This document shows, in pieces, positions 16,617-26,004 of a stretch of 64,000 nt of DNA. Location of the stretch: positions 174,015 through 238,014 of the forward strand of contig NZ_JABEQE010000006.1 in assembly GCF_014174375.1 (NCBI RefSeq), given 5' to 3'. Below the pieces are notes generated by a model. The model saw only the letters and a program-made list of their open reading frames with translations. It did not search any database and was not told where the DNA came from. The translations under genes were made by a program, and so were the position numbers. Numbering within the stretch: the first letter of the stretch is position 1; every line of letters starts with the position of its first letter. This stretch comes from Gluconacetobacter asukensis (lineage in GTDB: Bacteria > Pseudomonadota > Alphaproteobacteria > Acetobacterales > Acetobacteraceae).

Positions 16617-18986
16617 GTGAGGCAACCGTCGTGCGCTCTGGGCCAACAGACCGGGAAGAGATCGTTGAACGCTGACGAAATCGTGGACCCTGCCGATGCC
16701 CGCTCGGACCAGGTCAGGCGCTTTCTGCTGCATGTCGGTGTTCCCATCTTCGGCGTCGTGCTGGTGGTTGCGGTCATCGGCGGGATCGGACTGCATTCGT
16801 ACCGATCGATCCGATCCGGCGCGCTGGCGCTGACCCACGACCTGCTGGTCAGCGAGCAGAATTATATCGCGCAGGAGGTGGGCGATTATCTGGGCCCGGC
16901 CACGGCGGGGACGGTGATCGCGCGCGACATGCTGGAGCATGGGTCGCAGACGGCGATCATCAAGATCTTCAATTCCTATGGCGGCAGCATGCTGCGGCAT
17001 GTGCCGCAGGTCCATTCCTTCTATCTGGCCGATTCCGACGGGCATTTCGACCTGATCGAGCGCGACCCCAAGGGCAAGGGGCTGGAGACGACGCAACTGA
17101 CCGGCGAGGGAGCGGGGGCGCAGTTCGTCCATCAGTTCCACGACGAGAAGGGCGAGGTGCTGCGCAATGAGAGCAATCCCACGGGCGATTACGACCCGCG
17201 AACCCGCGACTGGTTCAGGGGCGCGACCGAATCCGGCAAGCTGTACTGGTCGGCGCCCTATCTGATCACCCAGACGGGCCAGATGATCATTACGGCCTCG
17301 ATCGCCTATCAGGGGCAGGATGGCCGCCGGTTCGTCTTTGCCGTCAACCTGTCGATGAACGAGCTGACGAATTTTCTGGATTCCCTGCAGATCGGCAAGA
17401 GCGGCCATGCGCTGATCCTCGACCAGGACGGGCATCTTCTGGCCGGCCGGCACATGCTGGACGTGGCGAAGAAGGCGAACTGGGACCCGGCGAAGATGGT
17501 GCTCGACCCCACGACCTATCCGGTGCTGGCGCAGGCGTTCGATGTCTATCGTGTGCAGGGCTATGGTCCGCATTCGATCCGCAACCGCAAGCGCAATTTC
17601 GTCACCATGGCGGCGCCCCTGCCGTCGACGGCGAAGAAATGGGTGTTGATCCTGGTTGCGCCGGAAAGCGATTTTGCGAATTTCGCGATGGTGGACGGCC
17701 GGCAGAATTTGATGTTCTCGCTGTTGATCGTCGCCCTTGCGGCCGTGCTGGGGGCGTTGCTGTTCCGCCAGGGGCGGCGGACCGATCGCGTGTCGGCGGA
17801 GCTGGAGGGACTGCGCGCGGTCTCGGGGCGTGAAAGCCAGATGCTCCGCACGGTGGCCAGCTATCCGGCGTTGTTCGACCCGACCGACGAGGCGCTGATC
17901 CTGACGCGCGGGCTGGCGGAGATGGCGTCGGCCCGGCGGGCGTCGGTGTGGCGCCTGATGCATGACGGGGCCACGCTGCTGTGCGTCGATTCCTACGATT
18001 CGCGTCATGACGCCCATTCGGGCGGTTTCGAACTGTCGCGCAACGATCTTCAGGCCTTCTTCGACCTGGTGGCGCATGGTGATGCGATCACGGTGCCCGA
18101 TGCAGGGGCCGATGAGCGGACGGTCAGTTTTCATCGGCTGTTCATGCGGGCTTTCGGCAGTCGCAGCCTGTTCCTGGTGCCGATCCTGGGGGCCTCGGGG
18201 CCGGTCGGGATGATCACGCTGGAGGATGCGCCGCGTGCCGGGCTGGTGTCGCATTTCGTGGCCATGATCGCGGGCATCGTGGCGGCGCGATTCTCCGCCC
18301 AGCATTACAGCGCCGTGGCGGCGGCAGCCGAAGAGCTGGCCGCGCCGCCGGCCGAGGAAGCCGAGCATTCGCTGGGCGACGGGTTCCTGATCCCGCCGGG
18401 CAGCACCCGGCATGATGGGCAGGGTGGCGTGGTGGAAGGGCTGTTTCCGGCCGTGGCGGTGATGGTGATTACCTTTGCCGACATCATCACCTCCTCGCGG
18501 GCCGATCCGGCGCGGATCATCGCGCTGGTCGAGGCGCTGGCGGTCCAGCTTCAGACCGTGGCGCGGGATTATGGCCTGTATTCGATCAAGATGCTGGGTC
18601 ACCGGCTGGTCTGCGTGGCGGGCTGTTCGCACACGCCCGATCCCGGTGCCGCCGAACGGATGGCGAATGCGGCGCTGGTGATGCGCGAGGCGTCGCTGTC
18701 GATCCTGTCGCGCGCGGATCTGGACCCGGTCTTTCGCATGGGGATCGATGTCGGACCGGTTTTCGGCGGCCTGCTGGGCGAGGACCCGAAGGTTTTCAAC
18801 CTGTGGGGCGATGCCATCGGCATGGCCGAGATGATGGCCCAGGGCGCGCCTGATGTCGGCACCATCCAGGTGTCGGAGGAGGTCTATCAGGTCCTGCGCG
18901 GGCGGTTCCTGTTCCGTGAGCGGGGGCGTTTCTTCGTGCCGCATGCGGGCATGACGCGCACGTACGTGCTGGCGGGGCGGCGATGA
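16617..18986 (+). CDS. Receptor-type class III nucleotide cyclase homologue with divergent active site
   Basis: A 789-aa inner-membrane protein. It has a TM helix at ~40-60, a periplasmic Cache-like sensor (~65-360, with DYDPRTRDWF and YWSAPYL), a second TM helix (~365-385), a GAF-like region (~410-570) and a C-terminal class III cyclase domain (~605-785). The fold markers are there: FADI with metal Asp (D622), K658 before LG, GIDVGPVFGGLLG and LWGDA (D732). Three catalytic positions are changed: the second metal Asp is His (GH, H662), the transition-state Asn is Gly (G735), and the catalytic Arg is Met (M739). Cyclase activity is therefore doubtful. The start is GTG 16617; TTG 16665 with GGGAAGAG upstream is an alternative. 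The stop overlaps the Mla-like permease gene. Confidence 0.85.
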   Translation: MRQPSCALGQQTGKRSLNADEIVDPADARSDQVRRFLLHVGVPIFGVVLVVAVIGGIGLHSYRSIRSGALALTHDLLVSEQNYIAQEVGDYLGPATAGTVIARDMLEHGSQTAIIKIFNSYGGSMLRHVPQVHSFYLADSDGHFDLIERDPKGKGLETTQLTGEGAGAQFVHQFHDEKGEVLRNESNPTGDYDPRTRDWFRGATESGKLYWSAPYLITQTGQMIITASIAYQGQDGRRFVFAVNLSMNELTNFLDSLQIGKSGHALILDQDGHLLAGRHMLDVAKKANWDPAKMVLDPTTYPVLAQAFDVYRVQGYGPHSIRNRKRNFVTMAAPLPSTAKKWVLILVAPESDFANFAMVDGRQNLMFSLLIVALAAVLGALLFRQGRRTDRVSAELEGLRAVSGRESQMLRTVASYPALFDPTDEALILTRGLAEMASARRASVWRLMHDGATLLCVDSYDSRHDAHSGGFELSRNDLQAFFDLVAHGDAITVPDAGADERTVSFHRLFMRAFGSRSLFLVPILGASGPVGMITLEDAPRAGLVSHFVAMIAGIVAARFSAQHYSAVAAAAEELAAPPAEEAEHSLGDGFLIPPGSTRHDGQGGVVEGLFPAVAVMVITFADIITSSRADPARIIALVEALAVQLQTVARDYGLYSIKMLGHRLVCVAGCSHTPDPGAAERMANAALVMREASLSILSRADLDPVFRMGIDVGPVFGGLLGEDPKVFNLWGDAIGMAEMMAQGAPDVGTIQVSEEVYQVLRGRFLFRERGRFFVPHAGMTRTYVLAGRR

Positions 18987-19852
18987 CGGCCGCGCCGGTA
19001 CCATCCGACGCGCCGGGGGACAGCCCGCCGGACGGTCGGCTGGGCCGGCTGATGTCGATCCTGGCGCGCGTACGTCCTGTGCTGGCGTGGGTTGGCCGTC
19101 TGACGCGCCATCAGGTGCGGTTCGTGCTGGCGCTGGTGGGCGCGGCCTGGGGGGTGGTGCGCGAGAGCATGCGCCCCAATTCCTGGCGGCGGACAGTGCG
19201 TGAGGAATTCCGCCTGTGTCTGCGCCAAGTGGTGGCTGGCGGATTACTCAGTACGCTGATCACCGCCACGCTGACCGGGCTGATGGTGGTGTGGCAGGCG
19301 GTTTATTGGCTGGGCTTTGCCGGCATGGCGCAGATGACCGGGTCGATTCTGGTGTCGGTGCTGGTACGCGAGATCGCGCCGGTGCTGGTGGGAATCATCC
19401 TGCTGGGGCGCAGCGGCATGCTGGTCCTGACGGAGATCGGCATCCTGACGTTGGGGGGACAGATCCGCGCGTTGCAGGCGCAGGGCATGGACCCGTTCCT
19501 GCTGCTGGTGCTGCCGCGTACCTGCGCGTTCATGGTCGGCGGCTTCACGCTGGGTATACTGTTCGCCACCATATCGCTGCTGATGGGCTTCATCATTACT
19601 CACTCGGCGGGTGTGATCACGACCTCGGTGTGGACGTTCTTCGCCAATGTGCTGATGGCGATGTCGTCGTGGGATTTCCTGGTCATTCCGCTGAAATTCA
19701 TCCTGGTCGGATTCTTCGTCGGGTTGGGGGCCTGCATGACCGGGCTGCTGGTGGATGCTGAGGATACGATCGCGACCCTGATGCCGCGTGGTTTCGCGCG
19801 GGGGATCATGACGGTGCTGGTCGTCAATATCCTGTTCAGCATGGGGGGCTGA
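18983..19852 (+). CDS. MlaE-like ABC transporter permease (MCE system)
   Basis: A 289-aa member of the MlaE/TTG2 permease family that carries phospholipid between the inner-membrane ABC complex and the MCE protein. It has five to six membrane helices after a ~80-residue N-terminal segment. The conserved cytoplasmic loop reads GRSGMLVLTEIGIL then QIRALQAQGMDPF and VLPRTCAFM. It matches the MlaE pattern, but the usual ELGTM and EEIDAL are altered (EIGIL, GGQIRAL). The start overlaps the cyclase-like gene by 4 bp (ATGA). It is followed 3 bp later by the ATPase-like subunit. Confidence 0.88.
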   Translation: MTAAPVPSDAPGDSPPDGRLGRLMSILARVRPVLAWVGRLTRHQVRFVLALVGAAWGVVRESMRPNSWRRTVREEFRLCLRQVVAGGLLSTLITATLTGLMVVWQAVYWLGFAGMAQMTGSILVSVLVREIAPVLVGIILLGRSGMLVLTEIGILTLGGQIRALQAQGMDPFLLLVLPRTCAFMVGGFTLGILFATISLLMGFIITHSAGVITTSVWTFFANVLMAMSSWDFLVIPLKFILVGFFVGLGACMTGLLVDAEDTIATLMPRGFARGIMTVLVVNILFSMGG

Positions 19853-19855
19853 GCC

Positions 19856-20551
19856 ATGGCGCAAGATGGACCCGTCCTGGATATTCGTGCCGCCCAGCCT
19901 TCGTTCGACGAGAGCGGCATGGCTCCGGTGCCGGTCGATCTGCGGCTGATGCCCGGCGATTGCGCCGTCATCGAATGCCGGGATTTCGCGCGGGCTACGC
20001 TGTTTGCCGACCTGTGCAGCGGCATGATCGCCCTGGCGTCGGGCAGCGTGCGGTTCATGGGGCTGGACTGGACCGAACTGGGGGATCGGCAGCTTTATGC
20101 CCTGCGCGGACGAATCGGGCGGATCACCCGGCGCGGGTCATGGCTGGACCTGTTCGGTACGCACCAGAACATCATTCTCCAGCAATTGCATCATACCACC
20201 CGTCCGACCGACGATGTGGTGGCGGATGCGATGAGGCTGGGCATGGCATTCGGTTTTCCCGGCCTGCCCTTGACCGGTCCGGGGCGCCTGTCGGCGGCCG
20301 ATCTGGCCCGGGCGGCCTGTGTGCGGGCCTTTCTCGGCCGGCCCGACCTGCTGGTGCTGGAAGACATCTCCGACATGCTGCCGCCGGACGCGACGGTGGC
20401 ATTTCTGGAGGCGATCACGGCGGCCCGGGACCGGGGCGCGGCCGTGATGTGGTTCGCGCGCCATGCGGCGACCTGGGCCGACTATCGGCCGGCGGTGAAT
20501 GTTCATCTGCGCCTTCTCGATGAAGGTCTTTTCCCGGTGCGGGGGGTCTGA
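19856..20551 (+). CDS. MlaF-position ABC ATPase homologue lacking Walker A
   Basis: A 231-aa protein in the slot of the MlaF ATPase. The overall ABC layout is recognisable: GDCAVIE, a helix, GSVRFMGLDW, LRGRIGRI, a signature-like LSAADLARAA, Walker B-like DLLVLED and an H-loop-like RHAATW. The P-loop is gone: CRDFARAT stands where GxSGxGKST belongs, so the ATP-binding Lys is Arg and the glycines are missing. The signature is LSAAD instead of LSGGQ, and the Walker B end is ED rather than DE. ATP binding and hydrolysis are therefore unlikely in the usual form. The gene sits intact between permease and MCE genes. Confidence 0.8.
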   Translation: MAQDGPVLDIRAAQPSFDESGMAPVPVDLRLMPGDCAVIECRDFARATLFADLCSGMIALASGSVRFMGLDWTELGDRQLYALRGRIGRITRRGSWLDLFGTHQNIILQQLHHTTRPTDDVVADAMRLGMAFGFPGLPLTGPGRLSAADLARAACVRAFLGRPDLLVLEDISDMLPPDATVAFLEAITAARDRGAAVMWFARHAATWADYRPAVNVHLRLLDEGLFPVRGV

Positions 20552-21507
20552 TGGCCAAGGATCAAGTGAAGGGCCTGACACGGCAACTGGTGCGCGTGCG
20601 GTATGCCGACGAATGGGTCGGTCTGCTGGTTCTGCTGGCGCTGGTGATCTGTTCGGCCGCCGTGATCGAGGCGGGCATCCTGCATAACTGGCTGACGCCG
20701 GCCGGGCGGTTGCAGATCGTCCTGCCCGATGGCGGCGTCAGCGGCCTGTCGCCGGGCGACGATGTCGAGGTGGTGGGCATTCGCGCCGGCACCATCCGGC
20801 GCATCCGCATCAACCCGACGGGCGGCATGTATGCGATTGCGGATATCGATCCGGATATCGAGCCTTTCATCCGCCGCGACAGCACTGCCACCATCCGCAA
20901 GCGGTTCGTGGTGGCTGGGGCGAACTATATCGACATCACACGCGGCGCGGGCCAGCCGATGGACTGGCATTACGCGGTGCTGACCGCGCATCCCGCGCCC
21001 AATCCGGCCGACATGATCACCCAGACCTTTGCCGATATCCGTGCGCGCGTCCTGCCGGTGCTGGACAGTTCGCAGCATATGATGTCGATGCTGGATGCCA
21101 CGGTTACGGACCTGCATGCCGGGAAGGGCACCGCCGGACAGTTGATGACCGACGACAAGCTGATTCGGCAGGCCGAGACGCTGGTTGCGTCGCTGAACGA
21201 GGCCGTTACGCGGCTGACGCCGATCGAGCGGCAATTGTCGGGGGTCATGGCGAAGGCCGATGCCAGCATGGCCAATGTCCGCGCCATGTCCGCCGATCTG
21301 CGCAAGGCCAGCCCGAGCATGCCCGCGATCACCCGCAACCTGCAGGAGACATCGGCCGAACTGCCGGTGTTGCTGACGCAGGCGCAGACGACGGCTGCCA
21401 GCCTGCAGAAACTGACCGACCAGCTACGCGGCCTGTGGCTGCTGGGCGGCGGCGGGGCGAAAGCGCCGCCCTCGAACCGCCTGCCGGCCGGGAGGATCGC
21501 GCCATGA
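20551..21507 (+). CDS. MlaD-like MCE domain protein
   Basis: A 318-aa substrate-binding component. One N-terminal TM anchor (~23-45, VGLLVLLALVICSAAVIE) is followed by a single MCE domain (~50-140) with VSGLSPGDDVEVVGIRAGTI and NYIDITRG. A long periplasmic helical tail follows (~150-290, with DLHAGKGTAGQLMTDD and repeated heptad-like segments). The MCE ring and helical tail of such proteins form a conduit for lipids across the periplasm. The ATG overlaps the upstream stop by one base. The stop overlaps the lipoprotein gene by 4 bp. Confidence 0.9.
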   Translation: MAKDQVKGLTRQLVRVRYADEWVGLLVLLALVICSAAVIEAGILHNWLTPAGRLQIVLPDGGVSGLSPGDDVEVVGIRAGTIRRIRINPTGGMYAIADIDPDIEPFIRRDSTATIRKRFVVAGANYIDITRGAGQPMDWHYAVLTAHPAPNPADMITQTFADIRARVLPVLDSSQHMMSMLDATVTDLHAGKGTAGQLMTDDKLIRQAETLVASLNEAVTRLTPIERQLSGVMAKADASMANVRAMSADLRKASPSMPAITRNLQETSAELPVLLTQAQTTAASLQKLTDQLRGLWLLGGGGAKAPPSNRLPAGRIAP

Positions 21508-22352
21508 TGGGTGGATGCGGGCGGGCCGCCCTACTGTTGGTGCTGGCCATGCCGGTGCTGGCCGGGTGCGGAGGCGGCAAGGTGGCGCCGGCTGGCGATA
21601 CCGTTCTGGATCAGGCGATGGATGCGGGGCATCAGTCGGCAGGGCTGGAGCGGCTGACGGTGGCGGAAGCCCAGTACCGGCTGGCAGGCACGCGCGCGCT
21701 GGCGCGGGACGATGCCGGGGCGATCGGCGATGCGGGGTATAATCTGGCGGTGGTGCAACTGGCGCAGGGTCGCCCGGCTGATGCGCTGTCCACCATTGCG
21801 GCCACGCGGGCCGCATTGGCGGTGCGGGGGCGTCAGGGGGCCGATGCCGGGTTGGACCTGACGCAGGCGGCCGCCCTGCATCGCCTGTCGCGGGACGATG
21901 AGGCGGCGCCGCTGGCCGCCGGTGCGATGGCGAGCCCCGATCCGGCGGTTGCCGAGCAGGCCAGCCTGCTGACCGGGTTGATCGCGGACGCGAGGGGCGA
22001 CAGGGCGACGCTGGCGCAGGCGGTGGCGCATCTGGCGCATGTGCGCCCCGTGGCGGCGAAATGGCAGGCGGACGAGGATGAATTGCAGGCCCGGCTGAGG
22101 CTGGCGCAGGAGCCGGCGGCGGCGCAGGAATTGGCTGTTCATGCCGCCGATCTGCGGCGGCAGCTTGTGGATTATCGCGGCATGGCGCGGGCGCTGACCC
22201 TGGCCGCCCGCGCGGCGGGGCAGGCAGGCGATTCCGGTGGGGCTGCGGCTCTGTCGCTTCAGGCCGCGCAGAGCCAGCACGCGCAATCGGCCAGCGCGCC
22301 GGTTGTCGCCGGGGCGCCGGACCCGTTTGCGGAGCCGGCGCCGCCGATCTGA
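21504..22352 (+). CDS. Lipoprotein partner of the MCE transporter
   Basis: A 282-aa predicted outer- or inner-membrane lipoprotein. MMGGCGRAALLLVLAMPVLAGC is a lipoprotein signal peptide with lipobox VLAGC. The mature part is almost entirely alpha-helical and Ala/Gln/Leu-rich with TPR-like segments (YNLAVVQLAQGRPADALS, then two or three degenerate copies) and an unstructured Pro-rich C-terminus. GGAGG at 21491 is a strong ribosome binding site for the ATG at 21504. It is the last gene of the cyclase-mla operon. The position matches the PqiC/MlaA/ABC-lipoprotein slot of other MCE systems, but the sequence is not a known member of those families. Confidence 0.75.
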   Translation: MMGGCGRAALLLVLAMPVLAGCGGGKVAPAGDTVLDQAMDAGHQSAGLERLTVAEAQYRLAGTRALARDDAGAIGDAGYNLAVVQLAQGRPADALSTIAATRAALAVRGRQGADAGLDLTQAAALHRLSRDDEAAPLAAGAMASPDPAVAEQASLLTGLIADARGDRATLAQAVAHLAHVRPVAAKWQADEDELQARLRLAQEPAAAQELAVHAADLRRQLVDYRGMARALTLAARAAGQAGDSGGAAALSLQAAQSQHAQSASAPVVAGAPDPFAEPAPPI

Positions 22353-22383
22353 GGCGTGTGGTGCCTCACGGAACCGGGCTGGA

Positions 22384-22420
22384 AATGTGGGCTGGTGAGC
22401 GGGTGCGGCCAGCCCGCATT
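22384..22420. terminator. Bidirectional hairpin; reduced member of the dispersed repeat family
   Basis: The inverted repeat AATGTGGGCTGG (22384-22395) / CCAGCCCGCATT (22409-22420) has one mismatch and a 13-nt loop. It lies between the convergent lipoprotein and sulP genes. The inner arm and loop start (GGGCTGGTGAGCG) are the same as in copy B at 11164, and copy C has GCTGGTGAGCGGG. It looks like the repeat without its core. No U-tract, so rho-independent function is unproven. Confidence 0.6.
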
Positions 22421-22433
22421 CACAGCCTACTTC

Positions 22434-23930
22434 TCAGGTCTGGGGCGCGACGTTGAGATCTGAATGGCGATCGATCAGGGTGGCGCTGGCGCTGTTGAGG
22501 CCCAGAAGTTCGACGGTCAGGCCATGGCTTTCCATGCGTGCGACGATGTCGCGCAGGGTGCCGACGGCCGTGATGTCCCAGAAATGGGCGTGGCGCAGGT
22601 CGATGCGGATGTGGCGGGCGGTGTCGCGCGTGTCGAACCCCTCGGCGAACAGGTCGGCCGAGGCGAAGAAGATCTGGCCCGTCACGCTGTAGGTGCGGGT
22701 GTCGCTGGCGGCGTCGTAGCGCGTTTCGACCGTGACCAGACGTGAGACGCTGGCGGCGAAAAACAGGCCGCTGAGCAGCACGCCCACCAGCACGCCCGCC
22801 GCCAGATTGTGGGTTGCCACCACCACCGCCACGGTTGCCAGCATGACCAGGCTGGCCCCGCGCGGGTGGGTGCGCAGGTCGCGCAGCGACGACCAGGAGA
22901 AGGTGCTGGCTGAGACCATGATCATGATCGCCACCAGGGCGGCGACCGGCACCCGGGCCACCCACGGCCGCAGCGCCACCATCAGCAGCAGCAGGAACGC
23001 CCCGGCGACGAAGGTCGAGAGCCGCCCGCGCCCGCCATAGCGCAGATTGCCCACCGTCTGGCCGATCATGCCGCAGCCGGCGATGCCGCCGAACAGGCCG
23101 ACGGCGACATTGGCCAGCCCGAGCCCGACGCATTCGGTGCGCTTGCTGCTGTGGGTTTCGGTCATGTCGTCCACCACGCTGGCGGTCATCATCGATTCCA
23201 GCAGGCCGACCATCGCCATGGCGGCGGCAAAGGGCAGGATGGTTTCCAGCGTGGACAGGGATAGCGGCACAAGCGGCCAGACCAGATGCGGCAGGCTGTC
23301 GGGCAGGCGGCCCAGATCGGCCACCGTATGCAGGGGCATCGGCCATATCGTGGCGACGGTCGTGAGTGCCAGGATGCAGATCAGGGGGGAGGGGATGGCG
23401 CTGAAGAGGCGTGGCACGCCATAGATGATGGCTAGGCCCAGCGCGATCATGGCGTAGGTGTGCCATGTCACATGGAGCATGTGCGGCAGTTGCGCCGAGA
23501 AGATCAGGATGGCCAGCGCGTTGACGAAGCCGGTGCGGACCGGGCGGGAGACGTAGCGCATCAGCAGGTGCAGCCGCGCCGCGCCGGCCAGCATCTGCAA
23601 CAGGCCGGCCAGCAGGGTGGCGGCCAGCAGATATTGCACGCCGTGCGCGCGCACCAGCGCCGCCGCCACCAGTGCGACCGAGCCGGCGGCGCCGGAGATC
23701 ATGGCCGGGCGGCCGCCGGCGATGGCGATGACGACGCTGATGACGAACGATGCGTAAAGCCCGACCTCCGGGTCCACGCCGGCGGCGAAGGAGAAGGCGA
23801 TGACTTCGGGGATCAGGGCGAAGGTGCCGACCATGCCGGCCAGGATTTCGCGCACCGGATTGGCCAGCCATTCGGCGCGGTAGCGGGCGAAACCGGTGAG
23901 GGGTGATGCGGCCATCGGTGCTTCAGACAT
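22434..23930 (-). CDS. SulP family anion permease with STAS domain
   Basis: A 498-aa inner-membrane transporter of the SLC26/SulP family. About 12-14 hydrophobic helices follow [20 protein letters not shown], the family's N-terminal signature. A C-terminal STAS domain (~400-495) contains [18 protein letters not shown]. Substrates of bacterial members include sulfate, bicarbonate and dicarboxylates; none can be assigned here. The start is the ATG at 23930; the stop of queD lies inside this gene's first codons (8-bp overlap), so sulP is the last cistron of the queuosine operon. No function linking the permease to queuosine synthesis is known, so the coupling may be accidental. Confidence 0.9.
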   Translation of the reverse strand: MSEAPMAASPLTGFARYRAEWLANPVREILAGMVGTFALIPEVIAFSFAAGVDPEVGLYASFVISVVIAIAGGRPAMISGAAGSVALVAAALVRAHGVQYLLAATLLAGLLQMLAGAARLHLLMRYVSRPVRTGFVNALAILIFSAQLPHMLHVTWHTYAMIALGLAIIYGVPRLFSAIPSPLICILALTTVATIWPMPLHTVADLGRLPDSLPHLVWPLVPLSLSTLETILPFAAAMAMVGLLESMMTASVVDDMTETHSSKRTECVGLGLANVAVGLFGGIAGCGMIGQTVGNLRYGGRGRLSTFVAGAFLLLLMVALRPWVARVPVAALVAIMIMVSASTFSWSSLRDLRTHPRGASLVMLATVAVVVATHNLAAGVLVGVLLSGLFFAASVSRLVTVETRYDAASDTRTYSVTGQIFFASADLFAEGFDTRDTARHIRIDLRHAHFWDITAVGTLRDIVARMESHGLTVELLGLNSASATLIDRHSDLNVAPQT

Positions 23931-24450
23931 CGGCAATACTGTCGTCGGCGCGCCGCCACCAGCAGTTGGTCGCGGGGCGCGGGGTGGGGAGCGCTTCCAG
24001 CGGGTCGCCCTCGTAGCGGACGGTGTTGGTCGGGGTTTCCTGCAAGGTGATCTCCGCGCAGCGCAGCAGGCCGCCATCGTCGTCCAGCAGCGCGTTCAGC
24101 TTGGCCATCATCAGGCAGGCCATCAGTTCGGTGGTCGGGTCGCCGGGAGTGACGACGATGCGGCGGGCGCGTTCGGGCTCGTGCGCGCGGAACCAGGCCA
24201 GCAGCGGGTCGTCCTCGGCCAGTTGCAGGGCATGATCCAGCCGTTCGTCCACGAAGCGGTGCCAGCGCGACTTGGCGCGCTGGAAGGAGACGACCATGTT
24301 GCCGGACCCGTCCAGCGGGCGGGGCGCGGTAGGGCGCAGGCGCACGGTGACGAATTCGTTGTGGCCGTGCGGCAGGGCGCAGCTTTCGCTGGCGCCGTGG
24401 ATCAGCCGGTGGCCCATCGAGAAGCGGCGGGTGAAGACCAGATCAAGCAT
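23923..24450 (-). CDS. queD: 6-carboxytetrahydropterin synthase
   Basis: A 175-aa PTPS-family enzyme making 6-carboxy-5,6,7,8-tetrahydropterin from dihydroneopterin triphosphate in the queuosine pathway. Zinc ligands and the nucleophile are visible: SMGHRL (first His), CALPHGHNE (Cys plus His-X-His) and the C-terminal QETPTN Glu. It is longer than the ~120-aa E. coli enzyme because of an insertion around residues 60-110. The ATG at 24450 gives the standard N-terminus ([14 protein letters not shown]) and overlaps queC by 8 bp. Confidence 0.9.
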   Translation of the reverse strand: MLDLVFTRRFSMGHRLIHGASESCALPHGHNEFVTVRLRPTAPRPLDGSGNMVVSFQRAKSRWHRFVDERLDHALQLAEDDPLLAWFRAHEPERARRIVVTPGDPTTELMACLMMAKLNALLDDDGGLLRCAEITLQETPTNTVRYEGDPLEALPTPRPATNCWWRRADDSIADV

Positions 24451-25180
24451 CGGCGCGACCCGCCATGTAGCGCTCCCACCCGACGCGGCGCAGGTCGCAG
24501 GCGGGGCAGGTGCCGCAGCCATGGCCCCATGGGTGCATCGTCTCGCGCGTGCCCAGATAGCAGCTATGGCTCTCGCGGTTGATCAGCGCGACCAGATCGG
24601 GGCCGCCCAGGCTTTCGGCCAGGCGCCAGGTATCGGCCTTGTCGATCCACATCAGCGGCGTATGCAGGACCAGCCGGCTGGCCATGCCGAGATTCAGCGC
24701 CACCTGCATGGCCTTGATCGTGTCGTCGCGGCAGTCGGGGTAGCCGGAATAATCGGTCTCGCACATGCCGCCGATGATGTGGCGTGCGCCGCGGCGGGCG
24801 GCCAGGGCGGCGGCGAAGGTCAGGAAGATGAGGTTGCGGCCGGGCACGAAGGTGCTGGGCAGGCCGTTCTCGTTCATCGTGATGGCGGCGTCGCGGGTCA
24901 GCGCGGTGTCGGAGACCGCGCCCAGCGCGTCGAGCGCCAGCGTATGGTCCTCGCCCAGCCGGGCCGCCCAGGCGGGATCGTGCGCGGCCATGCCCGCGCG
25001 CAGCGTGTCGCGGCATTCCAGTTCCACCGCGTGGCGCTGGCCGTAGGCGAAGCCCAGTGTTTCGACCCGGCCGAAGCGCGACAGCGCCCAGGCCAGGCAG
25101 GTCGCGGAATCCTGGCCGCCGGAGAACAGCACGATCGCGCTTTCCTGTTTCGGGTCGGCGGGGGTCAGCGTTGCGGCCAT
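24443..25180 (-). CDS. queC: 7-cyano-7-deazaguanine synthase
   Basis: A 245-aa PP-loop ATPase that converts 7-carboxy-7-deazaguanine to preQ0 with ATP and ammonia. The PP-loop is [14 protein letters not shown] near the N-terminus. The zinc site is CYLGTRE plus [10 protein letters not shown] near the C-terminus. It begins one base after the queE stop and overlaps queD, so queE-queC-queD are one transcript in the order of their reactions' genes. Confidence 0.96.
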   Translation of the reverse strand: MAATLTPADPKQESAIVLFSGGQDSATCLAWALSRFGRVETLGFAYGQRHAVELECRDTLRAGMAAHDPAWAARLGEDHTLALDALGAVSDTALTRDAAITMNENGLPSTFVPGRNLIFLTFAAALAARRGARHIIGGMCETDYSGYPDCRDDTIKAMQVALNLGMASRLVLHTPLMWIDKADTWRLAESLGGPDLVALINRESHSCYLGTRETMHPWGHGCGTCPACDLRRVGWERYMAGRADA

Positions 25181-25181
25181 A

Positions 25182-25817
25182 TCAGGGAATCCCGATCAGC
25201 TTGTGGGTCTGCAGGGACAGGCGCCAGCGTGGGTGGGTGCGGCAATAGGCGACGGCCTGCTGGGTATTGCGGGCCTGGTCGGGGCCGTCCATCGGCTGGA
25301 GCCAGAATTGCTGGAAGTCCAGATCGGCCACCGCTTCGGGCAGCAGGCCGGGCTGGGGGTAGACCAGTTTCAGTTCGTGGCCGCTGCGCTGGACCAGCGC
25401 GGCACCTTCCTTGGGGCTGACGCAGATCCAGTCGATGCCCTCGGGGGCGGCCAGGGTGCCGTTGGTCTCGATGGCGATTTCGAAGCCGCGTGCGTGTACC
25501 GCCGCGATCAGCTTTGCATCGAGTTGGAGCAGCGGCTCGCCGCCTGTGAAGACGACGAAGGCGTGGTCGCGGCCCGGTGCGGCCCAGGTTGCGGCGATGG
25601 CGTCGGCCAGGGAGGCGGCATCGGCGAAACGGCCGCCGCCTTCGCCGTCGGTGCCGACGAAATCGGTGTCGCAGAAACGACAGGTCGCGCCCGCGCGATC
25701 GGCCTCCCGCCCCGACCAGAGATTGCATCCGGCGAAACGGCAGAACACGGCGGCGCGGCCGGCATACGCGCCCTCACCCTGGAGGGTCGCGAACATCTCC
25801 TTGATCATATAGGCCAT
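25182..25817 (-). CDS. queE: 7-carboxy-7-deazaguanine synthase (radical SAM)
   Basis: A 211-aa radical SAM enzyme that contracts 6-carboxytetrahydropterin to the 7-deazaguanine ring. The cluster motif is the long-spaced type, C-X14-C-X2-C (GCNLWSG to CRFCDTDF), known from a subgroup of proteobacterial Que[10 protein letters not shown] is the GGE SAM-binding motif and ETNGT the substrate-binding strand. The start is the ATG at 25817 ([16 protein letters not shown]); upstream in-frame sequence is arginine-rich and not QueE-like. It is first gene of the que operon. I saw no preQ1-type riboswitch in its leader. Confidence 0.92.
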   Translation of the reverse strand: MAYMIKEMFATLQGEGAYAGRAAVFCRFAGCNLWSGREADRAGATCRFCDTDFVGTDGEGGGRFADAASLADAIAATWAAPGRDHAFVVFTGGEPLLQLDAKLIAAVHARGFEIAIETNGTLAAPEGIDWICVSPKEGAALVQRSGHELKLVYPQPGLLPEAVADLDFQQFWLQPMDGPDQARNTQQAVAYCRTHPRWRLSLQTHKLIGIP

Positions 25818-26004
25818 GGGGGTGATGTCGGACAGGCGGTGCCCGGACGCAAGCGTTAAATCATGGTACCGCGCTGGTCGTGCGATGTGCGCAGGGGGTG
25901 GCAGGTGGTTCGTCCTGCGTCGGGCCGGAATGGCTGCGTGTGACGACAGGGGGTGCATGATAGGGATGCGGACGGTTTTCGAGGGGCATGAAGGGACACG
26001 TCAT

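Noticed and set aside
16593..19004. Long open frame antisense to the cyclase-like gene
   Set aside because: Same antisense bias; no domain recognised, while the plus strand has a clear Cache-GAF-cyclase layout.
25818..26004. preQ1 riboswitch upstream of queE
   Set aside because: No pseudoknot-forming preQ1 aptamer core pattern could be found in the leader.
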